Positions 10,718 through 24,600 of a stretch of 64,000 nt of DNA are shown here, in pieces. The stretch covers positions 310,001-374,000 of the forward strand of contig JAACJM010000012.1 in NCBI GenBank assembly GCA_013368315.1, in the 5' to 3' direction. The stretch comes from Tetrapyrgos nigripes. Lineage: Eukaryota; Basidiomycota; Agaricomycetes; Agaricales; Campanellaceae. The first letter of the stretch is position 1, and each line of letters begins with the position of its first letter. The notes under the pieces are model-generated. The model made no database searches and was not told the DNA's origin. It saw only the letters and a list, made by a program, of their open reading frames with translations. Both the position numbers and the translations under genes were made by a program.

Positions 10718-12005
10718 TTAGTGATCCTCCTGAGAATTACTTTGCAGCAGAGGATCCTCCTCATCGAACTCTTCGATAGCCTCAGCAGCTAGCTCGTCGA
10801 CTTCGGGTGGTACACCCTGCAATTTGCGTATATGTGATTGCACGAGAGTATATACAAGCCTGCAATTTGATCAGCTACACGGTAAGCGCAACCGTTCATT
10901 CGCTTACCAGCTAGTGAAGAGTGCGACTAAAACTCCGCCAACGATGAAAGCTCCGTTTAAGATCTTGGTGCCTTGAAAGGGAGGATGAGTATCAAAACGA
11001 CTGCAGTGACCAACAGTCTTACGAGTGTCCATATGACTGCGGCGTTCACCGTCCGAAAGCGCAGCCATCTTTGACCCAATGAAGACATGAAGACAAAGTT
11101 TGGGTAGAATGAAAAGAGTTGCTACAAAAAACTGCCACATTTTGACAGGTTGGATAGACTGCACTGTCTGAGTATGATGTCGACTTGAGAAAAGAGCAGA
11201 CATACAGCAAACAGCGTGTTAGAATAGACCCAAGGCGGGAATGGACAGATACGGATTAGGATTATCAAAGGAAGCCTTTTCATTTCTCAGTATTTTCAGC
11301 GACAGAGGGACGTGATTTTCCTTACCCCTTGGCTTTCTGAAACAGAACATGAGATCAATTCAGAATGTCACATATGGGGCGACTTGCCACAACGGCTTCA
11401 AGCGCCTGCCATTTCTCGTTCTGAGATGACCAATGTCGTAGCCTCCGGGTGAATAGGAAACGGAGCATCACGAAAACAAGGGCAGATCCAAAGATGGACG
11501 CAGTAGAGGCGATGGCAAAGCCTTTCATGCCATAAGCAAAACCACACAGTGTGACTAGAGTAGTATGTCCAATCAGGGGCGGAAAAGATACGGCCACTAT
11601 GAACAGATGGTGAGTGCTGCAGTGCAAGGTGACTGGGGAAGGTTAGGTACCAAGGGCCGTAGCTAAGATGAGCCAACCGAAGCGGAGTGAAGCTAGTTTG
11701 TCTGCAAAGTCGTACAAGGCCTGGAATATACGAGCCGGAGTGATTATAATGATGAAGGCACCTGAACAGAGAGTCGATAATCAGCTAGTTCGCAATGTAG
11801 CGCTGAGATAGAAGCACCTGCCAACACGTAGAACAGCACTACAAGCCATATGGCGACCTAATAAAGTCATCAGCAACGAGAGTTTTACACCAAGTGGGAG
11901 CATTTTGACCTTGCCAATTGGATGTAGCCCCTGGTATCGAATAAATAGAAATGTCGTATATCTCTTGAGGAGTGAAAATGGCTTGAACCTGTTATCGACG
12001 GTCAT
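10718..12005 (-). CDS. TVP38: TVP38/TMEM64-family VTT-domain membrane protein
   Basis: A Golgi/endomembrane multi-pass protein of the SNARE-associated Golgi (VTT/DedA-like) family; relatives act as lipid scramblases. The start MTVDNRFKPFSLLKRY is followed by several hydrophobic segments. These include FPPLIGHTTLVTLCGFAYG, containing the G-F-x-Y-G element typical of the family, then FAIASTASIFGSALVFVMLRFLF, a re-entrant region near the 11290-11350 exon, IQPVKMWQFFVATLFILPKL, and HVFIGSKMAAL. The C-terminal tail is acidic and hydrophilic after a last membrane span (FIVGGVLVALFTSWLVYTLV), ending QSNSQEDH. At least six introns. It shares a 119-bp divergent promoter with LOA1. Confidence 0.85.
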
Positions 12006-12124
12006 GGTGGTAAGAGTGAGAGGAGACTCGGTGCTACTCGGTGACGGTCAGTATTACATCACAAAGCAGTCGATCACGTTCCGCGGGAGTACGCGTCTGC
12101 CGTCGGTCAACGAGCATCAAGGGA

Positions 12125-13602
12125 ATGGAAAAGTTTTCTGCCTATAGGGTCTGTTCTTCTCGTCCTCCTCCTCAAAATTCCTGACAATTCTGCTCCAGGA
12201 CCCAGGAACTGGCATTCAGGTTTCTATTTGTTGTCTTTCCACTGCACATTCTCTGAGCAGGTCTTTTTCAGCCGTTTCTGACCCCAGTACCTCCCCCAAA
12301 TCCAAATGGCAACTTCTTGTCCCTTTTGGTCCTTCCTATAGGTTATATGCTTGGGACAATACGGTCTGCACTGATACTCGTCCTGCTTGCCACGTATTTG
12401 CTTGTCGTATATGGTCTGTTCTCAATTCTGGTGAGTTCCTTCTACGTCCTTCTCATTCGTCTCTAATGGAAAACAGCTCTTCGTGCCACCGTTACATCGA
12501 ATTGCTTCTAGTATCATCACATCCATCATTTGCCGCTCGATCCTTTTTCTCCTTGGTCTCTTCTGGATACCGGTAGAAATTGTTGCCAGAAAACGCTCGT
12601 AGGCCATCAATCTCTAGATCACCACTTCACAACTCACCTATATCACTACTCAGACGGGGAAATGTGTCTGCAGGGTCTTGGAGCCCAGCTGCTGGTGACA
12701 TAATAGTTTCGAACTGGGTATCCTGGATTGAGCTTTTGTGGCTCGCTTTTCGGTTTGGACCGATTACTATCGATGTCATTTCACTCGCTCATATTGGCTT
12801 CTAGGTTCAATCCCATATTTATGCTTCCTATACCGGAATCAGCCGTCGTTCACGCCGATCTCTCAGCCTCCTCACCCGTCACTCACACTCCTGGGCGCCG
12901 TACTGGCACTGGTTCAGCCAATATAGCAACTCCTGTCAGAGGACCTTCGTCTCAGATTCCTATTGTTGGCTTCAAGCCTGTCTCGTTGTTGACAATGATA
13001 CAACAAACCGGACATATTCCTCCGTTTCAATCAATATCTGGCACCAAACCCAGCAGCTTGGAAGATATCAGAGCGGCAGCCGACCGACCTATAGTCGTAT
13101 TTCCTGAATGTACTACAAGCAACGGCCGTGGCCTGACGCGTTTCGCTGATATATTCCACCGGACACTCCCTGTTAAAGGCTGGAATATCTACATCATGTG
13201 CACGAGGTAGGTGATAAATTGCGTTGTAATCTTCGTTGGGAGATCAGACAGGGTGCTGAAGGGTCCTTTTTTCGCCACAGACTTGATTCTCCAACAGCAT
13301 TTGCCCCAACTCTGTCTTATTCTATTCCGTCAACGGTGATGAACCCTTTATCTCATATGTTCGCCCTGACGATGTCCATCACTTCCCTCACAATGTCCGT
13401 CAAACTCCTGGCTCCTTCTGAATCTCCTAGTTCGTCCACATTCATCGCGAGCGAAGTGCTAGGAGATTCGTCGAAAAAGGATCAACTCACCGAAGCCTGT
13501 GCCTCTCTAATAGCTCAGACTGGTAAACTCAAGAGAATGACTATGGGCTGGGAGGACAAAGCTCGATTCATAGAATTCTATAGAGGTAGACGCAGCTCGT
13601 GA
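12125..13602 (+). CDS. LOA1: Lysophosphatidic acid acyltransferase, Loa1/Vps66 family
   Basis: Acylates lysophosphatidic acid at ER/lipid droplets. The spliced N-terminus reads MEKFSAYR, then a 21-nt exon (12199-12219) encoding DPGTGIQ, then PFLTPVPPPNPNG; without the small exon the frame hits stops. Next are a membrane segment (GTIRSALILVLLATYLLVVYG), a second one (ICRSILFLLGLFWIPVEI), SPAAGDIIVSNWVSWIELL with RFNPIFMLPIPES (acyltransferase block), and IVVFPECTTSNGRGL, the substrate block. In relatives the last is normally PEGTTSNG, so a Cys replaces Gly here (GGT to TGT would be one base). A short intron after MCTR leads to LDSPTAFAPTLSYSIPS and the C-terminal MGWEDKARFIEFYR. Family assignment is strong. 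Confidence 0.87.
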
Positions 13603-14133
13603 AAAGAAAAAAACGGTGCCTTGATGCCAATACTATGATATGTCCGCAACTTCTCGCAAACTGATGTTTATACCCATTTGGATCAACGTCTCAATGAAGC
13701 AATGGAGACGATCATTGCACGAAGTAGGACAGCGTACATGCTCAAGTTCACGGCGCTTGCACTCACTGAGGAGCGAGATTTGGATCGAATAACCCTGCTC
13801 CGCCAGAATAGGATCTGTCGGGAGAGTGGTGGGTCACTTGTAATAACAAAGTTGTTCGTGCCGCAGATTCAAATCTAAGTCGTCGCTCGACGTTGCCTAG
13901 CTATATCATGACACAGCGCGCAGGATATTGCTGAATGACGTGGTGTTAAGTCGCTTTCCTTGGAGGACCTTCACCTGATGCCTCGAACTGAACAGAGTGG
14001 GGCGGTAGCTCCAGACCCGGCTCTCACATCTCGAGGGCGAATAATATGGCTTGCAGTTGCTGAGAAGCATTAGCATTGTCAAGGCACATGTAGAGAAGTA
14101 CACTGAAAATGAATCACTAAAATTTAACGTCAG
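13603..14133. other. Intergenic between LOA1 and the MITE
   Basis: About 530 bases. A 66-codon reading frame at 13678-13878 has no recognisable motif and probably lies in the LOA1 3' region. I see no RNA gene. Confidence 0.4.
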
Positions 14134-14161
14134 TATACAGTCATTTAGTAGTCCTTGAGAC
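14134..14161 (+). repeat. Left terminal inverted repeat of the MITE
   Basis: 28 nt, exact inverse of 14752-14779. Confidence 0.85.
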
Positions 14162-14751
14162 ACTTGCGAAAATCTGCATATTTTTGGTAGTTCTCGTTGT
14201 ATTTGCTCCTTCTAGGGTAGTCTAAAATTTAGATATATACTTCCTTCATCTTCCATAAACAACTTGGGGATCATGAGTGAGATGTGCGGGTGTGGTGCCC
14301 AGATAACCGTCTAATTTGACTGGTTTTCAGACGCGTCAAATTTTGGGACGTGTCTGGAGGTCATTTTGGGGTGGGTTTTGGCTCAAAATTTTACCTGATC
14401 ATGAAGATAATGTTTAGCCCTTGAAGTACCAATACTTGTTTAGGCAGTAGATCGATAAGCAATGTGGTGGGAGGCTCTCGAAAAAAAGGTCGACCCTCGG
14501 ACTTCGATCATTTTCACCTCGTTCTCCACATTTCTTCGCGATTACATAACTGTTGTCACAGTGTCTCAAGGACTCCAGAAGCGTGACATTTGGACTTTCT
14601 TGAAAAAAAAAAATTCCTATACGACTGCACTACTTGTAGATACAACTTACTATAGCTAGAAAGGCACTCAAAGGTTTGCTAGAGCAGCTGGAGAAAAAAA
14701 AGATGGCCTAATTGCAGTGTGTCGAGTATTAGAGACTCAATTCAAATTGCC

Positions 14752-14779
14752 GTCTCAAGGACTACTAAATGACTGTATA
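14752..14779 (-). repeat. Right terminal inverted repeat of the MITE
   Basis: 28 nt, exact inverse of 14134-14161. Confidence 0.85.
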
Positions 14780-14829
14780 TGTGCAAAAATAGGCAAAAAA
14801 CCTGCACTCTTACGCAATGATTCTGATGT

Positions 14830-16630
<1,801 letters not shown>

Positions 16631-16895
16631 GGTGAAAGTTGAGCGTTGAGCACGAGTTCCTCGACTTCCCCAGACTCGAGACTCGAGTCACCTCACTAAT
16701 TATTACTGTGGAAAATCTCTCTCCCGAGATGACGAGCGATTGGCTGGCTATTGCGTCTCTACTTACACGAGGCCTGAGATCCGTCCAGCTCTATGTTACA
16801 ACAAATGTAAGTACAGTACTAGTATTGGGCCTAGGATACAGTATACCAAGGTGAAATATAGATACAGAGAAGAAATGCTAGCACTTCAAAAACCT

Positions 16896-19800
16896 CTAGC
16901 CTAAATTCCCTGTGGTCCGACCGCTATGCAACAGTCCCGAATCCCTCATGAAGGCTTTCCACTGCTCGTCAATTCCAGCATCTGCAGACATCATGATACC
17001 TAAATCCAACAGAGGTCCAGCACTTGAGTTGGGCATGTTCATAGCTTCCGCACCGAACATGGATACTCCAGAATTTTGAGATTGAAAGTCTCCGTACATA
17101 GATGTATCATTGTTGCTCAAATCCATCATCATTGGAGAGTAACATGTACCCTCCAACGGCGGCGGCGTGGAATACATCATGGATGGAAAAGAGGTGATGA
17201 CTTCATCACCAGTGTTCATGGTCGTGGAAGAATGCGGATGTTGGTTCGCTGGTAGAAGAGAGAGATATTCTACTAGAGAAGGATGTACGTCTGGCAGGGA
17301 TTCAGCGGGCGATGCTGGGTGATCCTTGGGGTCACTCCCATCGGATGGAGCCGGTGATGCAACTTCAGAGCTGGTTGAATGATGATTCAACTTAGGCTTC
17401 CTCCGAGAAAGCAGTTTACTAAAGACAACCTGAAAATAGGAAGAAGTCAGTGAACCACTCCACACGAATACGAGGCAGCAATTGCAGCAATTACTTTCGT
17501 TCTCCCGCCGAAGAGCGATAGCTCATCGTCTCCGTAATCTCCACCAACTGAAAGCGTAGTTGGCAGCGGAAGGTTTCCGCTACGATACTGAGAGTAGACT
17601 TCGAACGCCTTGTTTCTGAGATTGGACAGGATAACGAGACCGCTTTGGGAACGTCTGCTCTTCGCTGCGCCTCTTTCAAAGAGATCACAAGCCAGACCGA
17701 GCTCGATGAATGCATTTGGGGCCATCGTAGACGCAGGACTTCTCGTAACGATAGTACCAACAATAATCTGACCGTTTCCGTTAAGTCACAGTTTTTTGTA
17801 CGTGAAATTGTGAATTCTTACTGCAGCAGAAAATACTGAATAGTGCTGTCAGCTGAGTGTACCACAACAGATGAACAAAAACAAAGGACAAAAATACTCA
17901 CAATGAGTCCAAATTCCCCACCAGCGAGTGCACAGACCAGGGAATCTATCAAAGTGATTGATACAGGATTTAATAACACCTGAATTATCATATAGTCAAT
18001 CAAACCATTCATATACTTGTACAAAATTTGTTAACACACACCTGAAGCACATCTGTACGCTGCCAAAAACGATGGTGCATAGGGACTTCTAAGGGGGTTC
18101 ACAGGATGATCTAGCATTGCTTGTGCGAAAAAACTTCGATGTAGAAAAAGGAGGGCTTCGAGTCTACTTTGAGTAATGGACTCGGACAAAAAGTGAGAGA
18201 CATACTAATTGCACGATACTGCCCTAGCATACACCCTCGCACTGCGGGTATATTTTGAGTGAAAAACACTGAAAGAAAGTAGAGGGAGAGGCATACTGTA
18301 GTTTGCTGGAGTGCAGTTATCATCCTCGACGTTCATGAAAACGTTAAGATGCGGGGGCACACGCTTTTCTCTGACTCGTCTGTCCAGGTCAAGTACAGTT
18401 TCGTATCTCGGCGGTTGAGCTGCCAATGTCAACTCCAGTACTTCAGACAGGATTTCAGTACAAAATTCATATTTCCACTGGTAATCTTGGTGAGATGTCG
18501 GTGAGCCGTACAAGAACAGTCGGGGTATAGATACGTACATGAAATCAGCGGTTTGCCGTCTTGATCAAATGTTGTTTCTGAATCGGCTGGAAACTCGCAA
18601 TCAACATAGCTGAGACGTATTGCAGGGGGTCGGCCGAGAGCAAGGCTCTGGTGGCCAATTAGTGAGATGGACGGAATCTAGATGGGTGGAGATCATACAT
18701 GGAATACTTCTGCGCAATACAACTCGTAGAAAGTTGAGCGACGCCACTGAACCACTTTGGGAGTCAAACTCCAGCGAGCACCGTCACGATCTAGATCTCA
18801 AGTCAGATCATCAGCGAGACAAACGAACAAAACACTGACGAAGGCCGACCTATATTTCAACGTGAGCAAGTAATGACGCCAAAGACAACCATGGAACATA
18901 CACTTTGAGCAAGCTTAGCGGCAAGGGACATGAGGCACCACTTCGACAGAGGGGTCAAAATAGGGAAAATACGGCATCGAGGACAAAACCTACTGCACTA
19001 TCCAACTTTAGGATAGAAGTCAAAAATGGCGAAATGTGGGAATGATAATAACACCTACTGTATAACGCCGTCCAGCCATACTGTGATAGGTGGCCATAAG
19101 AGCTGTCGCGTGAACTGTGCACACCTCTGGTGAATCAAAAACATTGCGTAAGGATAATGCAGCCCGGGATAATTCAAAGTATTTCTCCGCTTCTGCATTG
19201 ACTGGAGGTAAGATGGTCAGAAAAATGAATAGAAGAGCAATTGGGGATAAGAAACTCACAGGGTTCCAAAGTCATATCCACAAGAGCACCCAGAGAGAAG
19301 ACTATGTAAAGTGCTGATAATTTGTGAGGTGAAAGGGTCTCCATATCGGAGGATTGGTCAGCTTCCGAAGTCTTTGCTTTTAGAGCACGGTAAACGGGTG
19401 TAAGGAGCTCATCTATGATCTCGTCACGGCGCATGGGTTGGAATGCCCAAGCAGCTTGCTCCAGGTACGTCTCGCATAAGGCCCACGCTCGAGGTTGGTC
19501 TGGAAGATAAGAGAATAGTGTATCCATCAGTTTCTCAGAACACATTTCAGTGCTCATGGGGAAAAGCCGAGCGACATCCGATGGACTCGCAAAAGTGGAA
19601 GAGGACTCGTCATCCTGGAGACCTAGTTCAGCGCCAGCCTGTGAGTAAGTCAATACTCCATCACGATTGCAATGTAAATATTGATACCAGAAACATGATC
19701 TACGAAAAGGTTAGCAAGTCCCTTGAATCAATTTCAAGTGCGGGACAGTCACCTCTGAGCCTGCTGAACTACCAAAATACTTTGATTCACCCTTGTCACC

Positions 19801-20448
19801 AATGGTCAAGGTGCCTAAAGCATCGATTGAGTTCATAGAGTCGTCGCGAGAGGGACTTTGTAAAGGTGTGTTCTTTTCGGGGCCAAACTTGATAGCAAGA
19901 AGTTCGTCGCGAAGAAGAGGATGGGGTTCATTAGATATGCTTGAATGGAATATGGCGAGGGCATCCTCAAGCTGACGGATACGTTGGCCCATCTCGGTTA
20001 TTTTGGTGTGTAATTGGGAGGTATCTGCAAGCACAAAACTGAAAGTATTTTATTGGAATGTGTTCTATTTTCGTGAAGAGAGTGCGACATACCGGCTACC
20101 TTGACCAGTCGATAAGCTACCATTCGGACATATGGAGGGACATCCTCGTCGAACTGGATGGAAATTAGGTTCCAGGTGAGTACGCTAAGGAATCACGCTC
20201 ACCGCAGGAGCTGCAAGGTAGTTTTTTGTCGCACTTGAGTTTGAGGCTGAGATACCATGAATACCGTGCTCAGCTAACAAATAAAGTTTATTACCGGCGA
20301 CATTCTGCACACGAAATCTACCAAACCTTCAGTTGGCTGCAAATACTAGCCAGAGCTGAAGACAGACCTCACCACGAGCCCTTCTGAGGCCTATGTCGTC
20401 TTCGCTGGGATGTTTGCGGGATGTTCGGCGAGTATGAGAGTCAGTCAT
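16896..20448 (-). CDS. Zn2Cys6 transcription factor with Fungal_trans domain
   Basis: A full-length fungal zinc-cluster regulator. From the start at 20448 it reads MTDSHTRRTSRKHPSEDD, then RRARGE. The zinc cluster is spread over four small exons: CAECRR (20295-20317), LKLKCDKKLPCSSC (20203-20246), then VRRGCPSICPNGSLSTGQG. This gives all six cysteines. A linker helix follows (LADTSQLHTKITEMGQRIRQ, LEDALAIFHSSIS), then the middle homology domain: LFPMSTEMCSEKLMDTLFSY, YLEQAAWAFQPMRRDEIIDE, SLGALVDMTLEPYNAEAEKYF, VGLHRDGARW and RRSLFWEVYCAEVFHSLALG. The C-terminus is Ser/Pro/Met-rich, a plausible activation region. It is divergently transcribed from the secreted DPBB protein, 186 bases away, so it could control it; that is inference only. 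Confidence 0.87.
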
Positions 20449-20543
20449 TGATGAGGTACGAGAAGAAAAGCTATGACCCAATTTTGTCAGCTCCTCCGTC
20501 GGACCGAAGGTTATTTTTGGAAATTCGATGACTCAGTTCCTGA

Positions 20544-20586
20544 CCTCGGTGTTGCCTCGGTGTTCTCGATCACTTGATCAGTGATC
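20544..20586. promoter_or_regulatory. Direct repeat and dyad in the regulator/DPBB promoter
   Basis: CCTCGGTGTT occurs twice in tandem (about 20544-20564), immediately followed by GATCAC-TTGATCA-GTGATC (20568-20586), a 6-bp inverted repeat around a core that is itself palindromic. It lies about 50 bases before the DPBB start and between two divergent genes. A dimer-binding site is a reasonable guess; no binding protein is established. Confidence 0.4.
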
Positions 20587-20634
20587 ACTGGCCACAACTG
20601 AGCAGCGTCCTCCTCTTTCTCTTCCTTTTCCAAG

Positions 20635-21566
20635 ATGTTCTCTAAAAACGCTCTTTTATTTTCTCTTCTTCCTCTCCTCGCCATTGTCCACAACGCGTTT
20701 GGAGCTTCCGTTCTTCCACACGTTCCCGGCCGCGACGCGTATGCGAAACCCCACTCTCTCGGAAGTTCATACTCATTCGATGCACGCGACGGCTGGATGG
20801 CAGTCAATGCTACGACTTTCCAAAACAGTCAGCGTCGCGATGCCCAATCCTATTCCAATTCAACCTTGGCGACTCGTGCCTCAAAGAAGGATCTCAAAAA
20901 CCCCAAGAAAGCTTTCACCAAGGGAAAGGACATCAAGGCGATGATCAAGGCATCCGCCACCGCTGCAGTAGACTGGATCAAAGTTGGCTTGAAAGCCATC
21001 GGAGTCACTGAGGAAGTCAAGATTACCTGGTAAGCCTGTTTAGAATGGGGTGTTGCGTCGTTCTGACGGGTCGCAGGTATACGGGTAGCGACTTGCTGAA
21101 CCCCAGCTGCTGGGATGAACAGTCATGGGCACCAACGGTGCGCAACATTTTCCTCTCGTTTGGATCTTTGACTGACCAAAAAAATAGGACGACTCTTTTA
21201 TTTGCGCATTGACACTGGATGGATGGGTGAACAAACCAGCATGCTTCAAATTCCTGGAAGGTATGAACATCCACTCCTCCAACGATCCCATCAACTAAAG
21301 GCCATCAGTGTGCAATGGGCCTCATATTTGTATATTCGTGAGAGTGGTCGACACATGTGCTGGCTGCGAGTCTGGATCCAAACACGTCGACCTCACCAAA
21401 GGAGCTTTCAGCCGCCTTGCTAATCTCGATGATGGTGTCTTGATGGTCAACATGAGACTGGCTAGCGATCCTGACATCTGGTGCGATATTTCGCTCTTCC
21501 TGAATAACGTGCAGTCCTTGACTTTTTTCTTCCAGGATTCCGGAGTTCTGGGGACCACGCCATTAG
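20635..21566 (+). CDS. Secreted expansin/RlpA-like double-psi beta-barrel protein
   Basis: Starts with a signal peptide (MFSKNALLFSLLPLLAIVHN, cleavage expected after AFGA). A low-complexity propeptide-like region with KKDLKNPKKAFTKGKDIKAM follows. After the first intron it continues WYTGSDLLNPSCW, APTDDSFICALTLDGW, FKFLEVCNGPHICIFVRVVD, TCAGCESGSKHVDLTKGAF, SRLANLDDGVLMVNMRLASD. This is the barwin/expansin-like DPBB fold with paired cysteines and the VRVVDTCAGC motif found in secreted fungal proteins. The likely 3' exon ends DIWIPEFWGPRH at 21566, using a 55-nt intron; a longer unspliced frame to 21820 is less likely. Related proteins act on or bind cell-wall polysaccharide, but activity here is unproven. 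Confidence 0.8.
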
Positions 21567-21672
21567 CTTTTTGTATTTTCTTCCCTGACTTTCATTTGTA
21601 CTCGCAACTGTCCTGTATCCTCGAGCCTGTAGTTTTAGCACATCACTATCTGTATCCATACTATCCCACTTA

Positions 21673-24600
21673 TCATGCCTTTAAATTTACCCTTTTTCGT
21701 TTCTTGCCTTCGCCTATCTTTTGCTTGACTTTCTCCTCATCTAACTCCTCTTCAAACAACTGTGCTGTCCTTTCAGCGTCATTTCTTCGACGAAGATATT
21801 GCAAGGCAATAAGATTGTAATTTATCATATCTTTTTGTCTCTGCAAAGCCACGCGCAGGTGTTTCCGCAATGGTATGAGAGACGTCCGCATGATACGATT
21901 GGCGACAATTTGGTGATGATGTGTTCTTAGTAGGAAGAAGATGATGCGAGAGACGAGCACGATATTCCAATTCTGACGGCAAGATTAGCGCATACACCAA
22001 CCATACAACATAACTCACCTTCTTTGCCCACATATTCAAGTACTCCATCAAAGAAACCACTTTATCAAAGGGGAGAGCGAGCAATGCATCCTGTAACGCC
22101 GTACTGTGGACTTTCTCCACGACCATCAACACATACGCCTCGGGCTCCATGTCGTATGCCGCCAAAACAGGATTTCTCGGAGGCGCCTGCAACCGCATAG
22201 CATCGTTTTCAGGTAACCGAGACATGGCCGTTTCGTATTCCGCAAATGTAGCTCTCTCCTTATCAGCGAGATCCAGAGCCTCGACTATGCGTTCACCAGC
22301 CATTAGAGTCTCGGTTGTTTGCTTGCTGACACCAGTCGCTTCGGCTGGAGCGATAGCGTCGAAAGGACCTTCTTCTGTGCCGCTACCTATAGGTCTGTCT
22401 CGATCGTTCAGTGCATCTGCAATGCCCCGTTCGTAGAGTTGTTCCAGTTCTCGTTCGTGCTCTTCTTCTAGGAACAGCTGCAAAGAAAGTTCAGAAAAAG
22501 AGTAGACGGAGAGGATATTATCGCTGGACTCACCGGTTCATCAAGCTTTTCCCAAACCCGGATTGACTTGTCATGCGAGCCTGTAACGACGAAATTTCCG
22601 TGATGGCTCAGAGCAAGTGCCCAGATTTCGCCATGATGGCCTTCGAGTTTTTGGATATTTTCAAACTACATTCACACATTTGTCAACGCAAAGGATGCGG
22701 AGAAGACGTTTCGGTACACATTACCTTATCACCATCCCAGTACTTAACCATCTTGTCTTTACCAACACTCCAAAAGTAATGCGAGTCTTCCTCGAAAGCT
22801 ACTTGCATGACACTTTCTTCATGAGCGAATATAGACTTGTGACAATCACCGAAATCGAGACCCCAGATTTTGACGTTTTTGTCAGCGGAACAGGTGACTA
22901 TGAGCTTGGAATCTGAGGAAATGTCCATTGAAAGGACAGGGAGCTACGAGATATACCACCAGAGTCAGCATAGTGTCGATGGAGTGTATGGATGGATGAT
23001 TACTTTGTGCCCGTAAAGAGACAGGAAAAACTTGAGAGAGTCTTGGTAGAACACCTTCACCGTCGAGTCCAGTAGAGCAACCGCCAAAAGCTTGCTATTA
23101 GGGCTGTATCTTACGGATAGCACGTCGTCCGTCATTTTGAGTGTTCGAATGTGTACCAATGAAAGAACTCTGCCGCTTTGTACCTACATTGACGACGGTG
23201 AGTAAAAATCCTTAACTGAAATGCAAACGCAACACATACACTTCCTTCATCTGGATCCTTCTGCTCAAATTCCCAAAATTTGACATCTTTGTCTGCACTT
23301 CCGCTGACCAGTGCAAGACCGTCTGCACGAACATGTAATGACCACACTGTCGCAGTATGAGCTTTGACAGTTTCGATTAGAGAGGAAGAAGCGATGTCGT
23401 ATATCAGAATTTCTCCAGACTTGGTGCCAACAGCAACCTAAAGACCAAAGAGTTGTTAGGTTGGTGAGGGGAGAACCGGGGAGAAACGCAGGCTCACATG
23501 TCGATCTCCAGGTAAGAAAGTGCTACAGATAGCGTAACCGCATTCCATAGTTCGTATACAAGAAGTGGTCTTCATGTTCCAAATTTTCACAGACCCTGAA
23601 GAAAAGACATCAGTTAGGTGTGTCCTGTGGTCCAACGACGGGAGGCTTACCATTTGACGCTGAAGCCAATAGCTGGTCATCAGAGCTAAGGCAAAGAGTG
23701 CGTACATCGGCTCGATGACCAGGCAAGTCGACTGAATGAGTCCTTGTAGCTTCTGGGGGTGAATCTTTATCTTTGGATTTAGTTGGAAGAGGCACACTGT
23801 ACACTTCAAAGGTGTTTGAGGATAAAGCAGTAACAATCTAAGAAACATAGCGTTCAGTCCTGAATCCAATAGTCTGTCAGTCTAGGACATACCTGTATAC
23901 TGTCTTTAGGTCCTGCACCATCTGCTCCGAAATCAAACGACCTGATCTTGCCATTGGCCCGAATAACTACATGAGGTGTGAACAAGTCGACCAGGGTGAC
24001 TTCTTCATCCTCCGGGTCGTCATCCTTTGCGGGAATTTCTTCCTTTTGTTTTTCAGCACCTTTCTTCTCTTTCTTCTCCTTGGCCCGTTTCTTCCGCCGT
24101 TGCTGTTTTTTGCGCACTTCTTCTTCAGTACGAATTCTGAAAATCTCTACGGACCGGTCATGAGATTGGACGGCGAGGATAGCTTGGCTTGGGTGGAAAG
24201 ATATTTGAGAAATTCGGTGCTTTGAGGAGAGCGGAAGAGTGCCAACTGCATGGATGATTTTTGCTATCTGGAAGAGTTGAGAGCTGAGGAGAGAAAAGGA
24301 TAAAACGGCGCAAATACCTCTCCGGTCTCAGTCTCATTCAACCCGTTGGACAATGCCTCCGTGTCGATTCTCCATGCTTTCACTTCGCCATCTCCACTTC
24401 CAGTGAATATAAGATTCCTCTCGAGGTCCATATCCATAGCCCATATATCTGACCGATGTGCCACGATGGTCTGCACACAGTGTTGTGTCGAGAGATCCCA
24501 GACTTTCATGAAAGTGTCCTTGGAAGTAGTGATCAAGGCACCAGACGCAGAAGCAGTCGAAGTTGAGGGAAGATCGCTTGCGACAGACACGAATTTTATG

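Larger units (their letters stand above)
14134..14779. mobile_element. Non-autonomous Tc1/mariner-type element (MITE)
   Basis: Perfect 28-nt inverted repeats bound this segment: 14134-14161 (TATACAGTCATTTAGTAGTC and 8 more bases) and its exact reverse complement at 14752-14779. If the outer TATA is taken as the duplicated TA target, the element proper begins CAGTC and ends GACTG, about 638 bp. Tc1/mariner transposons insert at TA and commonly have such ends. The interior is AT-rich with homopolymer A runs and has no transposase: the longest frame (14462-14659) lacks DD[DE] motifs. So it would depend on an enzyme supplied elsewhere. It sits between the 3' ends of LOA1 and the trans-sulfuration gene, where an insertion does little harm. 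Confidence 0.75.

Noticed and set aside
12181..12300. In-frame TGA in the N-terminal part of LOA1
   Set aside because: It lies inside an intron once the 21-nt exon is recognised.
13678..13878. Possible small gene of 66 codons downstream of LOA1
   Set aside because: No motif, no clear start context and no continuation in flanking exons.
21308..21820. Long open frame running past the end of the secreted DPBB protein
   Set aside because: Its 3' half has no DPBB-like sequence, and a normal 55-nt intron gives a compact end at 21566.
23978..24225. Hydrophobic plus-strand frame resembling a membrane protein
   Set aside because: It is the complement of the lysine-rich linker of UTP12.
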